This document shows, piece after piece, positions 30,528 to 39,698 of a stretch of DNA of 64,000 nt (positions are counted from its first letter, which is position 1; every line of letters begins with the position of its first letter). Location: positions 558,001 to 622,000 of the forward strand of contig NZ_JACXLD010000001.1 of the NCBI RefSeq assembly GCF_014705705.1. The letters are read 5' to 3'. The notes under the pieces are model-generated. The model was given only the letters and a program-made list of their open reading frames with translations, searched no databases and had not been told where the DNA came from. Source of the stretch: Spongiibacter pelagi. GTDB taxonomy: Bacteria; Pseudomonadota; Gammaproteobacteria; Pseudomonadales; Spongiibacteraceae. The translations under genes were made by a program, and so were the position numbers.

Positions 30528-32279
30528 ATGAAAAAGCTTTTCGCAATGAGCGCCCTTGCTGCCTCAATGGCACTTGTTGGCTGTGGCGGTGGTGATATTA
30601 ACCTGAACGCCCAAAACAATTCGACCACTGACAACAGTGTTGGCGACAACAGCAACAATACAACTTCAGGCGGCAATAGCAGCATTGTTTGTGCTGAGTA
30701 TGTAAAGGGTGGCACTACTTTTTCTGGTCAGTCTGATGGCACTAACTGTATCTATAGCGAAACCTTCGTAAACTTTGACAACCCGCTGACTGAAAATATC
30801 ACTCTGCGTGATATTGGCGATGGCGCACACATTTTCCAAGGTAGCTTGTTCGTGGGTGAAAACTACGCGACTTTGGCAGAAGCGACAGCGGCTGGCATTG
30901 AAGAGGGTGGCGATGGCCCATCTCTGACTATTCAAGCTGGTGTAACCGTAGCATTCCAGGACGCGAAGAGCTTCGTTGCCATCATGCGTGGTTCGCAAAT
31001 CTTTGCAAACGGTACTTCAACTGCTCCGATTACGTTTACTTCAGAAGCTGATTTGTTGGGCAACGTTGAAGCAGAAGAGACCCAGACTTGGGGTGGTATG
31101 ATCCTTAACGGTTTTGCTTTCACCAACGCTTGTACTTATGACGCAGGTTGGGATCAAACTAGCTCAGATAACCCTGTAATTACCGCAGGTACGGAGTGTT
31201 CGATTCTTCAGGAAGGTACGGAAGGTGAAACTTCTAACCACTATGGTGGTGCGGTTGCCAACGATAACTCAGGCGTTATGCGCTATGTTGTTGTTAAGCA
31301 TGCTGGTTTTGCGATCGACAACGACAACGAACTGAATGGTATTAACTTCGGTGCGATTGGTTCTGGTACTACTCTGGAAAACATCGAAATCTACGCTAAC
31401 TACGACGACGGCGTTGAGTTCTTTGGCGGTAACGTTAACCTGACTAACTACGTTGCGCTGTATGTTCGCGACGACTCACTGGATATTGACCAAGGCTACT
31501 ACGGCACCATCGAAAACGCTCTTGTTATCCAAGGTGGCAGCACGGTTGAAGCTGACCGCACTGGTGCACACTGTGTTGAGTCTGACGGTTCAGCCTCAAG
31601 CACTAAATCTGCAAACATCACTAAAGGTTACACTTCAAAAGCAACTATCAACAACCTGACCTGTATCCTGAGTGCTAAAGGTCCTGGTGTTGCTGGTAAC
31701 GGTGACCCAAGCGGCGGTATCAACGCTGAAGAAGCTCACCACCTCACCATGAATCGCTCAATTGTGACTACTGCTTATGCGGCAGACGCCCTGAAGCAAG
31801 ATGCTGGTGCGGCTAATGATATTCCTGCTGCTAACTTGGATTTCACCAACTACTGCTTCCAGTTGGAAGATTCAGAAGATCTGCAAAATGCGGGTAATGG
31901 TCTGATCAATATCAATACTTCTGTCTTCGCTTGTCACGATATTTCTGCAAACAAAGATCGTAACGGCGATTTCACTATCACGGCAGGTTCTGAGTACGGT
32001 GCGATCACTGGTCAAGCTTTCTTGGAAGCTCAAGACAACGTTGTAGCAACGACTTTGGCTGATGATGGTTCTACCACTCCAGACACTGGCGACTTTGTGA
32101 TTCTTAACGGCTTCTACTCTGTTGATGTTGCGGACATGGTTGTAGATGGCGGTGCTGTAGCATTCGATGACGCTACTGTGACGACTATCGGTGCGGTATC
32201 TGCAGGTAGCGACTGGACTGCTGACTGGACCTATGGTCTGCACGACGGCAAGCGTGCTAAAGCATTGTGGTTTGAATAA
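30528..32279 (+). CDS. Large surface-type lipoprotein, beta-helix-like, Pho-regulated
   Basis: This 583-aa protein has a clear type II signal peptide ending in the lipobox LVGC (Cys19), followed by GGG and a long Asn/Ser/Thr-rich linker. The rest is rich in Gly, Asn, Asp and Thr with short beta-strand units (SLTIQAGVTVAFQ, GSQIFANGTSTAPITFTSEA, GTTLENIEIYANYDDGVEFFGG). This fits a right-handed beta-helix or similar repeat fold. Six or more cysteines suggest disulfides. The frame is open back to 30489, but the ATG at 30528 gives the signal peptide. It shares a Pho-box promoter with the TonB receptor downstream, so it may be a surface partner for capturing a phosphorus-containing substrate. No catalytic motif was recognised. 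Confidence 0.8.
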   Translation: MKKLFAMSALAASMALVGCGGGDINLNAQNNSTTDNSVGDNSNNTTSGGNSSIVCAEYVKGGTTFSGQSDGTNCIYSETFVNFDNPLTENITLRDIGDGAHIFQGSLFVGENYATLAEATAAGIEEGGDGPSLTIQAGVTVAFQDAKSFVAIMRGSQIFANGTSTAPITFTSEADLLGNVEAEETQTWGGMILNGFAFTNACTYDAGWDQTSSDNPVITAGTECSILQEGTEGETSNHYGGAVANDNSGVMRYVVVKHAGFAIDNDNELNGINFGAIGSGTTLENIEIYANYDDGVEFFGGNVNLTNYVALYVRDDSLDIDQGYYGTIENALVIQGGSTVEADRTGAHCVESDGSASSTKSANITKGYTSKATINNLTCILSAKGPGVAGNGDPSGGINAEEAHHLTMNRSIVTTAYAADALKQDAGAANDIPAANLDFTNYCFQLEDSEDLQNAGNGLININTSVFACHDISANKDRNGDFTITAGSEYGAITGQAFLEAQDNVVATTLADDGSTTPDTGDFVILNGFYSVDVADMVVDGGAVAFDDATVTTIGAVSAGSDWTADWTYGLHDGKRAKALWFE

Positions 32280-32313
32280 TACGGTTTAATCATTCACTGC
32301 ATTGCCGTTTGAG

Positions 32314-32340
32314 AGGGCGCCTTACGGCGCCCTTTCTATT
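32314..32340 (+). terminator. Intercistronic hairpin, probably a partial terminator
   Basis: AGGGCGCC pairs with GGCGCCCT around TTAC, followed by a weak, interrupted T-run (TTCTATT). It lies between the lipoprotein and receptor genes. It could terminate most transcripts, giving more lipoprotein than receptor mRNA, or protect the upstream 3' end. Confidence 0.65.
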
Positions 32341-32374
32341 GAAGATGGACTAAATTAACCATGGGTCTTTTCCG

Positions 32375-35104
32375 ATGAAAAAGAAACTAGTGAATTACGG
32401 GCTTGTTCCCGCTTTCACCCTTAGTGCGCTGAGTTTGGCTGTTCAAGCTCAGGCACAGGATATGGAATCGTTCAAGCCTACACTCGAAGAAGTTGTTGTT
32501 GTAGGCCGCATGAAGAGTGCGGCACAAGACATCGTCATTGAGCGGATGGAATCTGAGCAGGTTGTAGATTTTATTGGGGCAGAGCAAATTGCCCGCGTGG
32601 GTGACTCTACTGTTGCACAAGCGGTACGCCGTGTTCCTGGTCTGACTCTGGTCGACGGGAAATATGTTTATGTGCGCGGTTTGGGTGAGCGTTATGCGAG
32701 CACTCTGCTAAATGGCGCAAGTGTGCCCTCGCCTGACTTAACGCGTAGCGTTCTCCCTCTTGATATTCTACCTTCCTCCATTGTTAGCTCCATTGCGGTA
32801 CAGAAAACGTTCTCTGCCGATATGCCTGCTAACTTTGGTGGTGGTAGTGTGGATATCCGTACTAATGGTATTCCTAATTTCCGTACCTTCACGCTTGAGC
32901 TATCAGGCGGTTTTAACTCCATTTCTGACGATCTGCTTACCTATAATGGCGGCAGTGATGATAAGTGGGGCAAGGATGATGGTACGCGTGGCTTTAGCTC
33001 CGCAATAGACTCAGCTCTTCGCACTTATCGTACTAGTGTTGATGCTCCCGAAGGTGATGTTTCTCCGCAAGCGATTCAAGCGACTTTCGCACGTAATGGC
33101 CAGGATATTACTCTGGCTCAAGCTGAGGCAATCAATGCTCAATTGGCCTCAGAGGTCTATAGAGATTTAAACATCAGCGAAGAAAGTAAATCTCTGAATG
33201 ATTCGGGTATCTCTCTTACGGTTGGCGATCTCTTTGATCTAGGCAATATGTGGGAAGTGGGTGTGCTTGCTGATTTGTCTTACGACAAATCTACCCGTTC
33301 AACCACGAGCTATTCTCGTGATGAGCTAGATCCCGACGAAGAGTTCAAAGAGCGTAACGAATCCAATACTAATGTGAGTATCACCGCAGCGCTGAATTTT
33401 GGTGTTCGTTACGGCGATGATCACCGCATCGAGTCGAAAAACCTGTTTTTGAGAAACACCGATGACGAGGTGTATATCTCAAATAACTATACCCAATCTA
33501 CTAGCTATAGCAGTGGACAGGGTTTTAGGGATTATGGTTACCGCTTCGAAGAGCGTGAGCTGGAAATTTATCAGCTCGAAGGTTCTCATCAGCTAGGCTA
33601 CGATACCCGCGAGAAGCTAGGTCTAAGTGAATCTATTTTCGATGATTTGAAAATCGAATGGTTTTACTCTGATTCAACCGCAACAACGTCGATTCCTTCT
33701 GAAACTTCTATTCAGGCTCAAATCAGTCGCGATGTAGCTAATAATGTTATTACCAGCACCTCGCTACTTTCTGGCCCTCGTATGATGAACGTGCGCTTTA
33801 CTGATCTTGAAGATCAGGTAGAAAGCAGCGGGATCAAGATGTCTTGGCCGTTCACTCTGGGTGATTTCGCGTTTGAAATTACGGCAGGCTCCATGTCTGA
33901 CCGGAAAACACGGACTTATAAGCAAACGGATTTCTCGATTGGTAGCACTAATACCAGCTCGGAATATATTGCGACTTTGAACGACCCAATTTCATCAGCA
34001 TTGTCTGATGAGAATATCTTGAATCCTGACTATGACTACCGCTTGATTTATCAAAGCGGTTTGTCACGTAGTTACATTGCCGCTGTTGCTAGTGATGCTT
34101 ACTACGGTGATTTTGAGGTTTTCTGGAATGAAACCCTGCGCCTTGAAGTTGGTGCTCGTTTCGAAGACTACAAGCAGTTTAGCTGTCCTTGGCAGCCATA
34201 CCGTGTGATTGGTAGCCAAGTAAGATTTGATCCAACAGATCAAAGCGGAGAGTTTCCAGATTGTACGTTCCAGCAAGATGATATCTACCCAACACTTGCG
34301 GCAACCTATATTCGTCCGGACTTTCTCGCAGAAGAGTTTCAATTGCGTTTTGGTGTGAGTGAAACCAATGTGAAGCCAGATCTGCGGGAAGTGTCTGATG
34401 CAAGCTATCGTGATCCGCTAGACGAAAACGTCATTGTTAGTGGTAACCCTGATGTTCGTCCATCCGGTATTACCAACTACGATGTACGAGCGGAATGGAT
34501 GTTCTCTACTGGCGACAACCTTGCGATTTCGATGTTCTATAAAGACATCACCGATCCAATCGCATTTTTCTTGTCTGCGGGTGCTGAAAATACGCAATCT
34601 GCAACGATTGAAAATGCTGAAAGTGGCAGCATCAAAGGTGTGGAAATCGAATGGCTGAAGTATTTGTCGTTCTTGGGTGACTTCGCTTCACAGTTCTACG
34701 TTTCAGGTAACTTGACTCTGGCTGATTCTGAGCTGGTGGTGGGTGATGCCATTAATGTAAACGTTAAGAACCGTGTGCGTTCACTGGATAATGCCTCTGA
34801 CTATGTAATTAACTTTCAGTTAGGTTTTGACTCTGAAGATGAAAAGCACGCTGCTACCTTGGTGTTTAACGAATATGGCGAGCGTGTTCGTGCGGGTGGT
34901 ATCGGTAGCCTAGATGACAGCATGGAGCAGCCGTTTACTTCACTTGACCTAGTTTACACTTACTATCCGACAGAATCAGTGACTGTTAAATTCAGCGCGA
35001 AAAACATTCTGGAAGACAATGTTGAAGTGAAAACGGGTGACATAGTGACCTATGAGCGTGAGGTAGGTACTTCTTACGGTTTGTCGGTTAAATACAACTA
35101 CTAA
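32375..35104 (+). CDS. TonB-dependent outer-membrane receptor (paired with lipoprotein)
   Basis: This 909-aa receptor has a signal peptide (to about AQAQA, residue 28), a TonB-box-like LEEVVVVGR, and a plug domain with ARVGDSTVAQAVRRVPGLTL, YVRGLGERYASTLLNGA and ANFGGGSVDIRT. A 22-strand-type barrel follows, ending in SYGLSVKYNY. The plug matches the family that includes receptors often annotated with an outer-membrane-protein-beta-barrel domain rather than siderophore receptors. The gene follows the Pho-controlled lipoprotein by 95 bases. The substrate is unknown, and a phosphorus compound is an inference from the promoter. Energy would come from the TonB operon at 2.4-7.6 kb or another one. 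Confidence 0.9.
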   Translation: MKKKLVNYGLVPAFTLSALSLAVQAQAQDMESFKPTLEEVVVVGRMKSAAQDIVIERMESEQVVDFIGAEQIARVGDSTVAQAVRRVPGLTLVDGKYVYVRGLGERYASTLLNGASVPSPDLTRSVLPLDILPSSIVSSIAVQKTFSADMPANFGGGSVDIRTNGIPNFRTFTLELSGGFNSISDDLLTYNGGSDDKWGKDDGTRGFSSAIDSALRTYRTSVDAPEGDVSPQAIQATFARNGQDITLAQAEAINAQLASEVYRDLNISEESKSLNDSGISLTVGDLFDLGNMWEVGVLADLSYDKSTRSTTSYSRDELDPDEEFKERNESNTNVSITAALNFGVRYGDDHRIESKNLFLRNTDDEVYISNNYTQSTSYSSGQGFRDYGYRFEERELEIYQLEGSHQLGYDTREKLGLSESIFDDLKIEWFYSDSTATTSIPSETSIQAQISRDVANNVITSTSLLSGPRMMNVRFTDLEDQVESSGIKMSWPFTLGDFAFEITAGSMSDRKTRTYKQTDFSIGSTNTSSEYIATLNDPISSALSDENILNPDYDYRLIYQSGLSRSYIAAVASDAYYGDFEVFWNETLRLEVGARFEDYKQFSCPWQPYRVIGSQVRFDPTDQSGEFPDCTFQQDDIYPTLAATYIRPDFLAEEFQLRFGVSETNVKPDLREVSDASYRDPLDENVIVSGNPDVRPSGITNYDVRAEWMFSTGDNLAISMFYKDITDPIAFFLSAGAENTQSATIENAESGSIKGVEIEWLKYLSFLGDFASQFYVSGNLTLADSELVVGDAINVNVKNRVRSLDNASDYVINFQLGFDSEDEKHAATLVFNEYGERVRAGGIGSLDDSMEQPFTSLDLVYTYYPTESVTVKFSAKNILEDNVEVKTGDIVTYEREVGTSYGLSVKYNY

Positions 35105-35132
35105 GTTAATTTAACATTCTGTGATTAGCTTG

Positions 35133-35162
35133 AAGGCCGGACTCCAATGTCCGGCCTTTTTT
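35133..35162 (+). terminator. Rho-independent terminator after the receptor gene
   Basis: AAGGCCGGAC pairs perfectly with GTCCGGCCTT around a 6-base loop, and a T-run follows. The reverse strand lacks a good T-run, so it is mainly one-directional. Confidence 0.88.
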
Positions 35163-35175
35163 ATTTCCGATTTTT

Positions 35176-36291
35176 TTATTCCGCGTCCTGCGCTGCCTTT
35201 CTCATCATCGCGGCTTTAATACCAAACTTGTGATAATTGTCTCGGTCGCCTAGTTCGCGATAAATCTGTGCGGCGAAATAATAAAAACGGTATTCACTGT
35301 TATCCAAACGAATGGCTCTAAGCGCTGAGCGAAGGGCGTCTTCGGTTTTGCCTTCTTCAAAGGCTTGTTTGGCAATGCCGTAATGCCAGTAAGGGTTATT
35401 GAGTTGTCGTCGAACAATAACCTGACGAATTTGTTTGGCTTCAGATTTTTTGCCGCTGTTGAGATAAAGGCGCTCTAGGTTGCCGAGTGCGGTGTGGTCA
35501 TTATTGTCCAGTGAATACGCTTCACGAAAGGCGATTTCCGCTTCGGTATATAGCTCCATGCGGTTAAGCAGGGTGCCGAGATTACCCCAGATATAGCTGG
35601 TGCCCGTGTCGAGTTGCAGCGCGCGTTTAAAGTATTGGTAAGCGAGACCGAGTTGATTTTCGCCCAGCATATCCACGCCGCGATTACTGTAATACTGTGC
35701 CGCAGCACGGGTTTCTGGTATGCGTTGTTGCGGGCGTAAATACGCATCACCAAGGTCACTAAAATCGACAACAACCTGTTTATTCGGAAGTTGAACGACC
35801 GCATTAATATGTTTGTAAACCGCGATGCGGTTGTCGGCGAGTAACTCCTGATCCTGATTTTCAACCACCTCGTTTACCCAGGCGTTGAGTTTGGCTTCTT
35901 TCGCGAGAGCAATAAACAGCACGGTGAGTGAAATACAGTTGCCGTGCTTTTGCTCAAAGGTTTCGGCGGCGGTCAGGGTGAGGCCTGAGTGATAGCTAAT
36001 GCCAAAGGTTCTGGGGTTGCGCAGCGCTTCAGTTAAATAGCGGAGTCGGCCGACTTCGGGCAGCGATTCGGGCACATGCTGTTTTACAAAGGCTTTCATT
36101 TCCGGTGTGATAGCCAGCGGGTCAGGAAAATGAGTGGCTAGGTTGTTCAGATGAAACTGATCTTCAAGATGAAGCAGACTTTGTGTTTCAGTGGCATGAG
36201 GTGCGGGCAGATTCAGCGGAGCTGTGCTACAGGCACTGAGCCCTATACTCAAGCTGAGCAGGGCGTACGCTGTTAGATGCCGATACTGCAT
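35176..36291 (-). CDS. TPR lipoprotein with transglutaminase-like domain
   Basis: This 371-aa protein has a lipobox signal (LSIGLSACS, Cys21). An N-terminal transglutaminase-like segment follows, with candidate triad residues in EQKHGNCISLTVLFIALAKE (Cys), VYKHINAVV (His) and VVDFSD (Asp). At least four TPR units follow (GLAYQYFKRALQLD, TEAEIAFREAYSLD, EDALRSALRAIRLD). The Cys-His-Asp set plus TPR resembles uncharacterised envelope proteins of marine gammaproteobacteria. It converges on the receptor gene and has its own promoter region to the right. Whether it is functionally tied to the Pho-regulated pair is unknown. Confidence 0.78.
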   Translation of the reverse strand: MQYRHLTAYALLSLSIGLSACSTAPLNLPAPHATETQSLLHLEDQFHLNNLATHFPDPLAITPEMKAFVKQHVPESLPEVGRLRYLTEALRNPRTFGISYHSGLTLTAAETFEQKHGNCISLTVLFIALAKEAKLNAWVNEVVENQDQELLADNRIAVYKHINAVVQLPNKQVVVDFSDLGDAYLRPQQRIPETRAAAQYYSNRGVDMLGENQLGLAYQYFKRALQLDTGTSYIWGNLGTLLNRMELYTEAEIAFREAYSLDNNDHTALGNLERLYLNSGKKSEAKQIRQVIVRRQLNNPYWHYGIAKQAFEEGKTEDALRSALRAIRLDNSEYRFYYFAAQIYRELGDRDNYHKFGIKAAMMRKAAQDAE

Positions 36292-36328
36292 TTATAAACC
36301 CTGCAAAGCTAAATCTTGTTATTCTTAA

Positions 36329-36372
36329 GGCGCTACTGATTAATTGCTGTACTCGCTACATTAATCAGGCTT
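36329..36372. repeat. Short copy (A) of a palindromic miniature element
   Basis: CTGATTAA (36336-36343) and TTAATCAG (36361-36368) form a perfect inverted repeat. The right arm CTGTACTCGCTACATTAAT is nearly identical to the right arm of the 141-bp element at 52737-52877. The outer bases (GGCGCTACTGATTAAT) resemble that element's terminal repeat, and a TTAA lies next to the left end. It looks like an internally deleted copy, in the gap between the divergent TPR lipoprotein and hydrolase genes. Confidence 0.65.
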
Positions 36373-36472
36373 TGAAAATACTGTTAGTCACGATAACAAA
36401 AAAGCCCAGCCAGTTATATTCTGTAATGCCTGAGTTTGCGTTGTCTGGTTCAAAAAATAGGTGGAGAAAATA

Positions 36473-37354
36473 ATGGCAGAAGAACTCTATGGTCCAACTT
36501 CGCATATCTACATTTCCCAGCGTTTGCGGATGCACTATGTGGATTGGGGGAACCGAGATGCAGAGCCCTTGCTGCTGATTCACGGTGCGCAGGATCACTG
36601 CCGAAACTGGGATTGGGTGGCGCACTCGCTTAGAAAAGACTGGCATATTATTGCGCCGGATTTGCGCGGACACGGTGATAGCGCGTGGTCGCCAGATGGG
36701 CATTACAGCAGTGATGCCTACTTAAGCGATATTGCGCAATTAGTGGTGCAGAAGAATCTAAAGCCGGTGACGATAATTGCTCACTCCATGGGTGGTCAGA
36801 TCGCGGTGCGTTTTGCCGCGACCTATCCTGACTATGTTAAGAAGTTGGTGGTTATTGAGGGCATCGGCCTGAATACCGAAACCATTAAAGAGCAAAGTGA
36901 GCGCAGCTATACCGAGAGTATGCGCGAGTGGATTCAGTTTCGGCGTGAGCTTTCCAGCCGTATGCCAAAACGCTATCCGAATTTAGAAGAGGCTTATGCG
37001 CGGATGCAGGAAAAGAACCCGCATCTCAGCGTGGAGCAGGCCAAGCATTTGGCCTTTCACGGTATTAGCCAGAATGAAGACGGCACCTATAGCTGGAAGT
37101 TTGATAATTACACCCGGCGTTTTTCTCGCAAAGATTTCAGTGAATCGGAGCTGCGCTGGTTGTACGAGCAGATTGAGTGCCCCACTTTGATCTTATGGGG
37201 TGATGACACCTTTTTAGAAAATCCCGCCGACAATGGCCGCATTGAGCACTTCAAAAATGCCAAGTTGCTGACCTATGAGCGAGCAGGGCACTGGTTGCAT
37301 CACGATCAGTTAGCGCGTTTTCTCAAAGATGTGCGCGAGTTTTTCGCCGCTTGA
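36473..37354 (+). CDS. Alpha/beta hydrolase
   Basis: This 293-aa alpha/beta-hydrolase-fold protein has the oxyanion region LLLIHGAQDHCRNWDWVA, the DLRGHGDS motif, and the nucleophile elbow IAHSMGGQIAVRFA (Ser near residue 107). The acid lies in LILWGDDTFLENP and the catalytic His in ERAGHWLHHD. The substrate cannot be deduced; epoxide hydrolases, esterases and C-C hydrolases share this pattern. The ATG at 36473 has GGTGGAG six bases upstream and is preferred to the GTG at 36461. Confidence 0.88.
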   Translation: MAEELYGPTSHIYISQRLRMHYVDWGNRDAEPLLLIHGAQDHCRNWDWVAHSLRKDWHIIAPDLRGHGDSAWSPDGHYSSDAYLSDIAQLVVQKNLKPVTIIAHSMGGQIAVRFAATYPDYVKKLVVIEGIGLNTETIKEQSERSYTESMREWIQFRRELSSRMPKRYPNLEEAYARMQEKNPHLSVEQAKHLAFHGISQNEDGTYSWKFDNYTRRFSRKDFSESELRWLYEQIECPTLILWGDDTFLENPADNGRIEHFKNAKLLTYERAGHWLHHDQLARFLKDVREFFAA

Positions 37355-37416
37355 TGTAAATCAGTAAATTTCAGACGGCTTGCGATAAGCTGGGCAAAAT
37401 ATGTCGGAGAATTGCT

Positions 37417-37842
37417 ATGCACGCCTTACCTCACCACTACCGTATTAATGCGCTCGCCAATGGGAATGAAAATCTAGCCCTAACTGCGGAGGGGTTGCCC
37501 GCATTGGCGGCAGCTGCGCCGGCTGAGTTTGATGGCCCCGGCGATCAGTGGTCGCCGGAGACCTTGTTTCTCGCTTCGATTTCCAGCTGTTTTATTTTGT
37601 CATTTAGAGCCATTGCCACATTTTCAAAATTCGAGTGGAGTCAGCTCGAGTGTGACGTGGAGGGCGTGCTTGATAAGCAAGAGCGAAAAATGCGTTTCAC
37701 CGGCGTGACCATTAACGCGAAATTGAGTGTGGCGGATGGCGTGGATAAAGAAAAAGCTAAATCGCTTTTAGAAAAAGCCGAACAAAACTGCTTGGTCAGT
37801 AACTCCTTGGCCTGCCCGGTGCATCTCAATATTAGTATTTAA
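37417..37842 (+). CDS. OsmC-family peroxiredoxin-like protein
   Basis: This 141-aa OsmC/Ohr-family protein has the two conserved redox cysteines, one in ASISSCFILSF near residue 58 and the other in AEQNCLVSNSLACPV near residue 127. GDQWSPETLFLASI and VEGVLDKQERKMRFTGVTI are other family blocks. Such proteins reduce organic peroxides or related thiol targets. It could be a YhfA-type rather than an Ohr protein. It follows the hydrolase by 62 bases, possibly in one transcript. Confidence 0.87.
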   Translation: MHALPHHYRINALANGNENLALTAEGLPALAAAAPAEFDGPGDQWSPETLFLASISSCFILSFRAIATFSKFEWSQLECDVEGVLDKQERKMRFTGVTINAKLSVADGVDKEKAKSLLEKAEQNCLVSNSLACPVHLNISI

Positions 37843-37891
37843 TACTTTTCGAATACTACCGACTGGCAAAAATCATAAGCGCCGGCATTCA

Positions 37892-39379
37892 TTAAAAGTC
37901 GCCCCGATAGAGGGCGGCTTCTTGCAGATGCGTTAGCAAAATATCAGCGCAACCTGTTAAGTCGGCTATTGTGCGTGCAGTTTTAATAAGCCGATGCTGA
38001 GCGCGAGAGCTTAAATGCTTGTCTTGTTCTAACTGTTGCAGCCAGGCTCGACTGGCTTGGTCGAGTTCGCAGAATCGATACACTGCGTTGCTGGGCATAA
38101 AAGCATTTAGATCGCTCTGCCGTCTTTCTTGAATTTGTCGGGCCTTAATCACTCGCGCTTTTACGCTTTTGCTGGATTCTCCGGGTGGTGTGGATTGCAA
38201 TTCGCCCGGTAAAAGTCTGGGCACGGTTACGCGCAAATCAATGCGATCTAATAACGGCCCAGATAAGCGGTTGCGATAGCGTGATATTTCCGCCGCGGTG
38301 CAGCGGCAGCTAATGCCTTGGTCGCCATCATAACCGCAGGGGCAGGGATTCATTGCTGTGATTAACTGAAATCGAGCGGGAAAAGTCAGTTGTTGGCTGG
38401 CGCGTGAAATAACCACCTCGCCGCTTTCCAAGGGTTCGCGTAATACTTCCAGTACTCGCCGGGGAAACTCAGGTAATTCATCTAAAAATAAAACACCCCG
38501 ATGAGCCAAACTAATTTCGCCGGGGCGGGGTTGGCTGCCTCCGCCAACCAGTGCAGCGGCAGACGCGGTATGGTGAGGGCTGCGAAACGGGCGCTGTAAT
38601 TTTATGGGCTTGCCAACGACCGATTGTAGCGTGGCAATGTCCATTTTTTCTGATTCGGTCAGCGGCGGCAAAATGCTGGGAAGGCGGCTGGCGAGCATGG
38701 ATTTTCCGGTGCCGGGCGGCCCGCAGAATAAGAGTGAATGTCCCCCGGCTGCGGCAATCTCAAGAGCGCGGCGGGCTAATAATTGACCGCGTACATCGCG
38801 TAAGTCTGGTGTTGCTTGTTGGTGCTCATCAATTTCGTGAGGATGAGTGCGTCCAAGTGGAAGCTCGCTTTGTCCGCTTAAGTGCGCAACAACCGACAAC
38901 AAGCTGTCCGCTTCTCGCAGCGATTCAGGTGAAACCAGTGTGGCCATGCCGCTATTGGCCTTTGGCAGAACCAAAATGCGTTTGGCTTCGGCGCAGTAGC
39001 GGGCGGCGGGCAGTGTCGCATCTATCTCTCGTAATTCACCGCTGAGTCCTAATTCGCCAATAAATTCATAGGCTTCAGCGGCCTTTGCGGGCAGTTGATT
39101 GGAGGCTAGCAAAATGCCAATCGCAATAGGTAGATCAAAGCGGCCGCCTTCTTTTGGCAGGTCGGCGGGGGCAAGGTTGACCACAATGCGGCTAACCGGG
39201 AAATCAAAACCGGAATTAATTAGGGCGGAGCGCACCCGGTCCTTACTTTCTCTTACGCTGGTTTCCGGCAGGCCCACAATCTGAAAGCAGGGCAAGCCTC
39301 CAGAAAGGTGGACTTCAACGGTGACTTGGGGGGCGCTAATGCCGAGGCGTGCGCGGCTTAGCGTAGTTGCGAGGGACAT
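37892..39379 (-). CDS. comM: YifB/ComM-family AAA+ ATPase
   Basis: This 495-aa YifB-type protein combines an N-terminal ChlI-like domain (VEVHLSGGLPCFQIVGLPETSVRESKDRV, seen as blocks; LAPADLPKEGGRFDLPIA) with a Mg-chelatase AAA+ domain. The Walker A is FCGPPGTGKSMLA and the Walker B VLFLDELPEF. A cysteine cluster CPCGYDGDQGISCRCT and a C-terminal helical domain (RLIKTARTIADLTG) follow. In Vibrio and Acinetobacter, ComM is a hexameric helicase that promotes branch migration during natural transformation. The symbol is by homology and does not prove competence here. Confidence 0.9.
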   Translation of the reverse strand: MSLATTLSRARLGISAPQVTVEVHLSGGLPCFQIVGLPETSVRESKDRVRSALINSGFDFPVSRIVVNLAPADLPKEGGRFDLPIAIGILLASNQLPAKAAEAYEFIGELGLSGELREIDATLPAARYCAEAKRILVLPKANSGMATLVSPESLREADSLLSVVAHLSGQSELPLGRTHPHEIDEHQQATPDLRDVRGQLLARRALEIAAAGGHSLLFCGPPGTGKSMLASRLPSILPPLTESEKMDIATLQSVVGKPIKLQRPFRSPHHTASAAALVGGGSQPRPGEISLAHRGVLFLDELPEFPRRVLEVLREPLESGEVVISRASQQLTFPARFQLITAMNPCPCGYDGDQGISCRCTAAEISRYRNRLSGPLLDRIDLRVTVPRLLPGELQSTPPGESSKSVKARVIKARQIQERRQSDLNAFMPSNAVYRFCELDQASRAWLQQLEQDKHLSSRAQHRLIKTARTIADLTGCADILLTHLQEAALYRGDF

Positions 39380-39446
39380 CGGCTCTTCCTTGAGTCCATA
39401 AGACCTAGGTGAGCATCCATGCCCACCTTAATGAGTGGAGTTTAGT

Positions 39447-39698
39447 TTATGAGGGCTGATCTAGCTTGGCGGTTAATTCTGCAAGCTGGGCCTCAAGCGC
39501 CTCCAGCTTGGCGCGGGTACGGTTGAGTACCGCAACTTGGGCATCGTATTCATCCCGCGAAACCACATTCATTTTATTTAATGCGCCCTGAAGCAGAACT
39601 TGCAGTTTTGCTTCAATGTCCTGTTGGATATCCGGCCCTTGGCTAATCAGGCGGCTGGCCTGCTGGGCAAATTGGGAGAACAGGTCAGGTTTGTTCAT
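39447..39698 (-). CDS. ubiK: Ubiquinone biosynthesis accessory factor UbiK
   Basis: This 83-aa protein has the UbiK/YqiC pattern: an N-terminal amphipathic segment (LFSQFAQQASRLISQG) and a coiled-coil C-terminus (VLNRTRAKLEALEAQLAELTAKL). UbiK binds UbiJ and membranes and supports aerobic ubiquinone synthesis. It lies 67 bases upstream of comM on the same strand, the usual ubiK/yifB order. Confidence 0.88.
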   Translation of the reverse strand: MNKPDLFSQFAQQASRLISQGPDIQQDIEAKLQVLLQGALNKMNVVSRDEYDAQVAVLNRTRAKLEALEAQLAELTAKLDQPS

